Shown here piece by piece: positions 52,101 through 60,000 of a DNA stretch of 64,000 bases. Each line of letters begins with the position of its first letter. Position 1 is the first letter of the stretch. Location: NCBI RefSeq assembly GCF_901709675.1, contig NC_051092.1:15168991-15232990 (forward strand), given 5' to 3'. The DNA comes from Syngnathus acus. Its lineage: Eukaryota > Chordata > Actinopteri > Syngnathiformes > Syngnathidae. The position numbers and the translations under genes are program-made. The notes beneath the pieces were generated by a model. That model saw only the letters and a program-made list of their open reading frames with translations, was not told where the DNA came from and did not search any database.

Positions 52101-55100
52101 CAGATTTTATCACAGCCATGTCAATGTCTCAATGGGCTCTTTGCACAAAATGACATGACTTCACTTCCTCTTTGTGGAATGCGGCTCATTCCTTTCCAGT
52201 TTGGGCCCCATTATTGGGTAGAGCCGTGTAAACAACGGGTACATGCTTAAAAAAGATTGTTTTCCCTTAAAAGCAACAAAGATAAAGTACCACACACATT
52301 TAAGTTTTCAGGGTGCATGTCGTCCGCCGAGTACAACGGTGTTCTGAGCTACCACAAATTTCTCAGCAATTTAGAACCGCAAAAGTGGTGGCTTATGAGT
52401 ATTTGCTGTGCTAAATTCAAAGCTACATCCTACACCGTGGTTTGCAGTCAGCACTTCACTCCGGAGCAATTTATTCATCCGGAAACCCCCGACAGAAAAG
52501 CTCAGTTACAGAAACGCCGTGCCCATACAGTTCCAGTCAAAGGATTACAAAATGTACCCACCAAGGCTCGGCGCATGGGAACAAGTAAGACCTGAGCAGG
52601 AACAGAACTGTGAGCATCCGATGGAAAGCTCTCCTGTTGCCGACCATGATTATTGTTTTGTCACAAACCTGCTTTCCTGGACATGTCAGCAGACGAAAAT
52701 ATAATATTAAAAGAAATAGACTCTTTGAAAACCAATTATAAAAACAAACCACTTGTCAGAGAATACGCAAAACAATGTTGAAAAGAATTATATCTCACGC
52801 AGAAAGCACAAAAAAAAAAAGACTGACCTAACAACAGCATACCACTATACCATCATTTGGGTTTTGTTATAAAAATTGTTTTTTATTATACTGAATTTTT
52901 GTTGTCATAAAAACAAACTATAACTCATTCATTATTTCAACTCGTTTGTTGATAAATCTGACATTTTTCAGGTTTTTTTTGACCGGCTCGTCAGTCGCCT
53001 TGTGCACCTGCTCTGCTGGCATTCCAGCCTCCCTTTTCCTCTTTTCGCATTCCCTAAATAAACAGTCCGTGTTGCACATGGTTGTCCTGCCTCGTTCGTG
53101 ACAGGCTCGCTACAGCGTTTCCCGCACTTGTCTTCAGTGACGCACGTTGCTCAGAGGCACGCTCCGCGCTATCAGCGTGTATTTAATCGCCGTTCTCCTG
53201 TCACTTCTGAACCCGCGAAGTAGCACATTCGCGAAAGGTGAAGCGCAAAGTGGCAAGGGATCACTGTATTACACTTAACGTTTTAACATTAACAAATTGG
53301 GCTCCAAAGGTTAATTTGTATATTTTTTCAAGGGCAAAAAGTTACAAGTTTCCCCGCATTGGGAATACATTAGCGCTACTTTTCCATTTTTGGTTACTGC
53401 CCAATGACAGTTTTGCAGGACTCGTTTAATTGAAACTGTTTTGTCTTATCCTCCCATTTCCAGGTTTCTATAGCTGTGGGACTTGCCGGGCTTGCTTGTG
53501 TGATTCTGCTGATGATCATCCTCCTGATTCATAAATATGGGCGACATTCCAAGTTACGCATGAAAGGTATGTTTCCAGACTCACTCATGAACTTTAATAA
53601 TTCATTTGCCTTTTGTTTTGTTTTGTCATATTATGAAGCGACACGGTGGAGCACTGGTTAGCACATCCATCTGCAATGAGCAGAGGTTAGGGTTAGGTTC
53701 GATTCTGGCTACAGCCTTACTGTGTAGAGTTTGCATGTTCTCCCCGTGCCTTTACAACATTCCCAAGGATGTCACGGTGTCAGCTGGTGAAAACAATGGA
53801 GGAATGAGGACAGTTGTAAACTGCTGGTTTTATGTAGAAAATGTTATTTTGTAGTTCTGGTTGGCAAAACATCTTTCGGCTGCTCCCGTTAAGGGTCACC
53901 ACAGCAGATCGTTTCCATCTAACTGTGCCCTCTTTAACTTCCTCTGTCACACCAACCACCTGCATGTCCACCCTCACCACAACCATATACTCTTTGGCCT
54001 CCTCCTTCTTCTTCTCTTTTCTGTTGGTTCCAAACACTTGAAATTATATCACACCTCAGCCTCTGCCAGTCATGAAATGTTGAAATTGATTATCACCAGC
54101 TAAAGTATCATTTCTTTATTATATCACCAAGATATCCAATCATAATGCATTCCAAGAGGCATTTTGTAAGCTGAATTGTTCATACGTCATTAAATATTAC
54201 ATTGAAATCTGTAAGGGTTCATTTTACTTACATTTACCCTGAAGTCCATGACTGAAGTCTGCCGCCTAGCCGAAAGGGAGGTGCTTTCAGCAGACACACT
54301 TCTCTGGCCACACATCAGTAGAAGTGTGGTGCTCTGAGTCTTATACAAGCCGACCTCAGTGGGTTTTCTCACAGTTATTTATCCGTAAATGACACACATG
54401 GGCAGCGCAACAGTCTGGGCGATGTGGCCAGGAGGTCTTCCTGGCTGCCTCACCAGCAGCAGCTGGTTAACGCAGTCGGTGGTGCACTCTGAGCTTTTTG
54501 CGACAGAGAGCCCCAAAACTAATTTGAATCCTCTTTTTTTAATCCATCCATTTTCAACACCGCTTATCCTGTTCAGGGTCGTGGGGGGTGCTGGAGCCTA
54601 TCCCAGCTGACATTGGGCGAAAGGCAGACTACAACCTGAACTGGTCACCAGCCAGTCGTAGGGCACACATAGAGACAAACAACCAGTCACACCCACATGC
54701 ATACTGTCACTGAGCGGAAATCAAGCCCGCACTGTCCACGCATAAGTAATGCATGTGTACCCCTACACTAGCAGCGACTATCCCTCCTATTTTTTTTCCT
54801 TATAAATCTTATACAAAGCAGAATTAAACCACTGCTGAGAATACATTTGATTTCTTATTTTACTGTCCTAGGTCCAGCAGCAGTGATAGTAAGTGGTGAA
54901 GAAGACTGCAACAATCCACTTCATCATGTGAATCATGGTATTAATCGCCCATGCACAATGGATGGTGGACTAGAGGCTGTGACAATTGGACTGAACAGTA
55001 TTCCCATTATCGAGAATCCACAGTACTTCAGACATGGGCACAACTATAAGAAAGCCACCACCTGTACGTACATCAATTTGAACAATATTTCATTTTTGTA

Positions 55101-57007
55101 ATGTATTCAGTTGAATATAGCTCGTAAAGGATTTGCGAAACATTGTATTCTGTTTTTATTTACATTTTAAAAAATGTCACAACTTTTTTAAAATAAATTA
55201 CTGCCCCCATATCTGTATTAGTAGCAAGAAATAACATGTAGTTGGGATTTTTTGGGATTATTAGATTGATTTTTTTTCTCTTTTAAAGATGTTGAGCATC
55301 TAAAACGAAAGGACATCATTTTGAAGAGGGAGCTTGGAGAAGGAGCATTTGGCAAAGTTTTCTTAGCGGAATGTTACACTCTGTGCCCAAGAAAAGACAA
55401 AATGCTTGTAGCTGTAAAGGTAAGGGGGGGCGGCAAGGAGGGGAGGGGGGCTCTGGTGCATATCTGTGCATGTACTATGTGTGTCATGTCCTTTATTGAA
55501 TTAGTTTTGATCTTGACTTTGCCTTGTTTTCATTGTTCCTGGTTTATTTTGGAATCCCGATTGTCCTCATGTCAAGTCACTTGCCTTTCCTCATATGTCA
55601 TCAATCTCTACTCTGATTCCCAATTGTTTTCACCTGTTTCCAGTTATCCTCATGTGTTAAATCATAGGTGTCAAACGCAAGGCTCGGGGGCCAGATACGG
55701 CCCGCCACATCATGTTATGTGGCCCGCAAATAAAAAAATTTGCAGCGACTTTGTGTCATTACTAAGATTACAAATTGTCTTCACTTTAAAAATAGAGATA
55801 TTGCTTGCAATTTTATTATACCATTTGTCTTTTTAAAATAGTTGAACAGTTTTTACTAATCTCTGATCTCAAAAGTTATTCATCAGTTTTTTTGTCGCCT
55901 GAAGCGTATATAGAAGACATTGACAATCATAACGGCCCTCCGAGGGAAACTATGATTACGATGCGGCCCGCGACAAAAAATTAGTTTAACACCCCTGTGT
56001 TAAATAGTCCGCGTCTCCCCTGTCTTATGCCAAAACATTTTCTTCGTGATCACCAAAGCGGTCACAGTTGTCGAACCCCAGCCTTGTTGCCACAGCCTTA
56101 CAGTAAGAACTAGGGATGTCCCAATCAGCATATGCCTCCGATCCCGATCTGATCTTTTAACCTCAAATCCAATCCGATATTTTGCCTTTAGTATTGAAAT
56201 TTATAAAACTGAAATTTATTTTGAGCAAGTAACTCAACTTTTTACAAAACTAAAATTTCATCAATAAGCATTACTAGTATTATTGTAAATCCCATTATTC
56301 TATTTTATTTTATTGTATTGTATTTTAATAATTGTATCAAATTATTATTGTAAATCTTACTGAGAATTAAAGATCAGCTTCAATTTAATATTTAAGACAT
56401 AAGTAAAAAGAATAAAAAACTGACTTGGTACAGTATTATCAAAAAGAAAGCGCTATCCAAGTGCTACTGAGATGGGCTGGTTGTCAAGACCAATACATTT
56501 GACCAACCTTTCTGTGACTTTCTTTGCTCGTTTGTTTTCGTTGGAGTGTGTTTGTCTCTCCTCAGAACGTCCAGCATTTGTTGCTTTGCTTTAGCAACCT
56601 TTCCATCTGCAACTTTACAAAACGCTTTACACACATTGTCGTTTTTTGTCCTCAGATGACGAATCAAGTTTGTGGTGTTAAATGTAGCTCTGCTGCTGCC
56701 TCCTCTTGAAATTGCCATGTTGCAGACATTGCAACCGTAACTAGTGGGTACTTTATAGTAGTTGCCGTAAAGATCGGCACGACTCGTCAGCTAATGTAGC
56801 CGATCTCCGATCACCGGAAAATAGGAAAAGATCGGGACATCCCGAGTAAGAACGCTTTTGTGCTGATACTTTTCATAGTCAATTTTTGTATATTCTTTTT
56901 GTCAGGAACCCTCCTGTTTGGAGTGCTTTGTGTTGAACCTTTTGCAGTCCTTGTTTTTCCCCCCACAACAAGGTGTTTTTCCTTTTTTCTGTTTTTCCTA
57001 ATTAAAC

Positions 57008-57076
<69 letters not shown>

Positions 57077-60000
57077 CGTGTGTGTGAATGTCTGTGTGCA
57101 TGAGCGCGTGCATCGCTATCTCTGTTTTTCCTAATTGAATAAGTGTGATTGTGTGTGTGTGCGTGTGTGTGTGTTCTGGAGAAATACAATCCCAATTGCA
57201 CAAAAAAGACCAACCACAATCTTAGCACTTTTGACGCATATAATTTACCAACAAAAACAATTACAATTTTAAAGAAAGATGTGTATCTCAATACAGCAAT
57301 CCCTCCTTTAGAGCGGATAATTGGTTCCAAAAACCACCCGCGATAAGTGAAATCCGCGAAGTACGGTCACCCTCTCATCTGTACTTTTTTTTTTTAATCT
57401 GTAAATTTTTGTGTCGGTAAATGTATATGAAACCATTTAAGTGCATATTTTATTATTAGAACATTAAATAATTGTTTCAAACATGTAAATAATACATTAA
57501 TAGTATAAATAACATGCAGAAATATTATAAATAGTATAAATATTGAAAATATAAATATTATACGTGTGTGCGTGTAACATATTATCAAGAAGTACTGGGC
57601 AGGCTAACGAGTTAGCGGAAAGATGCTAATTCGCGATCGTGCTAACACGCGAAAACGGACCTCTACAGGAATTTAAACGAACATTTGGAGCAATACTACA
57701 TTGTCCTAAAGGTTATAAACACGTGATCGTTCATTTCTCTTGTTAGGAGACCCACTTACATCGTCAATGACTCATGTACCACTGTAACCGACATATGTAC
57801 ACGAACGTAAAACATTAAGTGGTATCGCCTGAAAACGGCCTTCAAAATTAATCACCCTACCTCAAATCAAAGGACAGCTGAATAACATAAATAACATGGA
57901 GAATTCTTAACACATACTGTAAATATGTTTTTAGAACAACTTATTATTTTTTTTTATAACAAGGTACAAGTGTACATACTGTAAATATGTTTTTAGAACT
58001 CTTTTATTATTATAAAAAATTTTCTATAACAAGGTACAACACTGTAAATATGTTTTTAGAACTCTATAACAATTTTTTTTTACAAAAAGGTACAAGTGTA
58101 CGCACTGCAATTGTGTGGGCACTACTTGCCTTCTGCTGGCGTGTGGGCAAGTTTTGTGCCATAATTCCTCAATTTAGAAGTTTTATTTTGACTTTTATTT
58201 ATTTTTTTAATTTGGAAAAAAAAATCCGCGATGTAGTGAAACCGCGAAAAACGAACTGCAACGTAGCGAGGGATTACTGTATAGCATTTGTTTTCCTTAA
58301 AATTGCATGAAATTAATGGCTATTTTTTCATTTTTCTTTCTAATTTTTAGTTCCAGATCATAAAATTGTCACATGAGGGAGACCAGTACTGGTAGTGGTC
58401 ACCGTCACAAGTAACATTATTTTGAAATAAGGCTGGTATCCGTACCGATACCAATACCTGGTATCAGTACCTATACCAATACCTGGTATCGGTACTTGCT
58501 CATTTCTACAATGCAATTTTCTCTCCAGACTCTAAAGGACCCCACTTTATCAGCAAGGAAAGATTTCCAACGTGAAGCTGAGCTGCTTACCAATCTTCAA
58601 CATGAACATATTGTGAAATTTTATGGCGTATGTGTTGATGGAGATCCACTCATTATGGTCTTTGAGTACATGAAGCATGGAGATTTGAATAAATTTCTCA
58701 GGTAAGTACAAAAAACCTAAATTGTATAGTTAGATCATTGCTGAATTACTGTTAGATTCTGCATGGATTCTGCGAATTAGGATTTTAAAATAAAACAAGA
58801 AGTGAAATCTTAGACGAGACAACCTCACCCACCGCCTCCTTCAGGCCTGTACCCCTCCCTGTGCACCAAGAATCACCTGCCCCGGCTTGATTACGGATGG
58901 CCAGCAGACGCTTCATCTTGTAGACCACAGGAGGAGGTGGGGGACTGACCTTGACCGACTTGCCTTGGCTTTAGTGGAATGTCAAAGTCAAAGTCAGCTT
59001 TATTGTCAATCCCTTCATATGTCAAGACACACAAAGAAACCGAAATTCCGTTTCCTCTATCCCACGGTGACGAGACATACAAGTAGACGACACAAACAAT
59101 AAATAATACACAAAAAATAACAATATAAATAAAATGAGCGATGAATAAATAATAAACCAAAAACCCAATAAATAAGAGGAGCAAAACTGAGCCAGCATGC
59201 ATACAGCAGACAGTAAGCACAGCGCAAAGAACAGGACGCTACGCTGAAAGGGGGAGCGAGTTCAGGATCCTAACAGCCTGGAGTATGAAGCTGTTGGAGA
59301 GTCTGGTGGTGCGGGAGCGCAGGCTCCTGTACCGCCTCCCAGAGGGCAGAAGATCAAACAAAGAGTGAGCGGGGTGACTCACATCACTCACAATCTCGGT
59401 CGCCTTGCGGGTGAGATGGGAGGTGTAAATGTCCTTCAAGGAGGGGAGAGAAGCACCAATAGTCTTACCAGCCGTCTTCACTATGCGCTGCAGGGCCTTC
59501 AAGTCGTAGTCAGAATGTTGGATGGGCGCGAAGGGACCAAGGCAGGCGAAGTCAGACTGCTGTAGGACTAATGACTTTGGAAAAGGGGCACGGACCCATA
59601 AACAGTGCGGCCAACTTCTGGCTTGGCACTGTCAGGTGTAGGTTCTTGGAGGAGACCCACACTCTCTATCCAGGCCAGTTAATATGAGTTATTAGACATT
59701 AGTAAGGCGGAGGTGAGGGCAGCTATAAACAGGATGAAGAGTGGAAAAGCAGATGACATTCCAGTGGAGGCACGGAATAGTCTAGGAGAGATGGTAGAGG
59801 AGTTTCTAACCATAATTGTTTAATAAAATCTTGGAACGTGAGAGGCTGCCTGAGGAGTGGAGACGAAGTATGCTGGTTCCTTTTTTTTAAGAACAACGGT
59901 GATGTGCAGAATTGCAGTAACTACAGAGGCATAAAATCTTATCAGCCACGACATGAAGTTATGGGAAAGAGTAATAAAAGTGAAGCATAGAAAACGGGTT

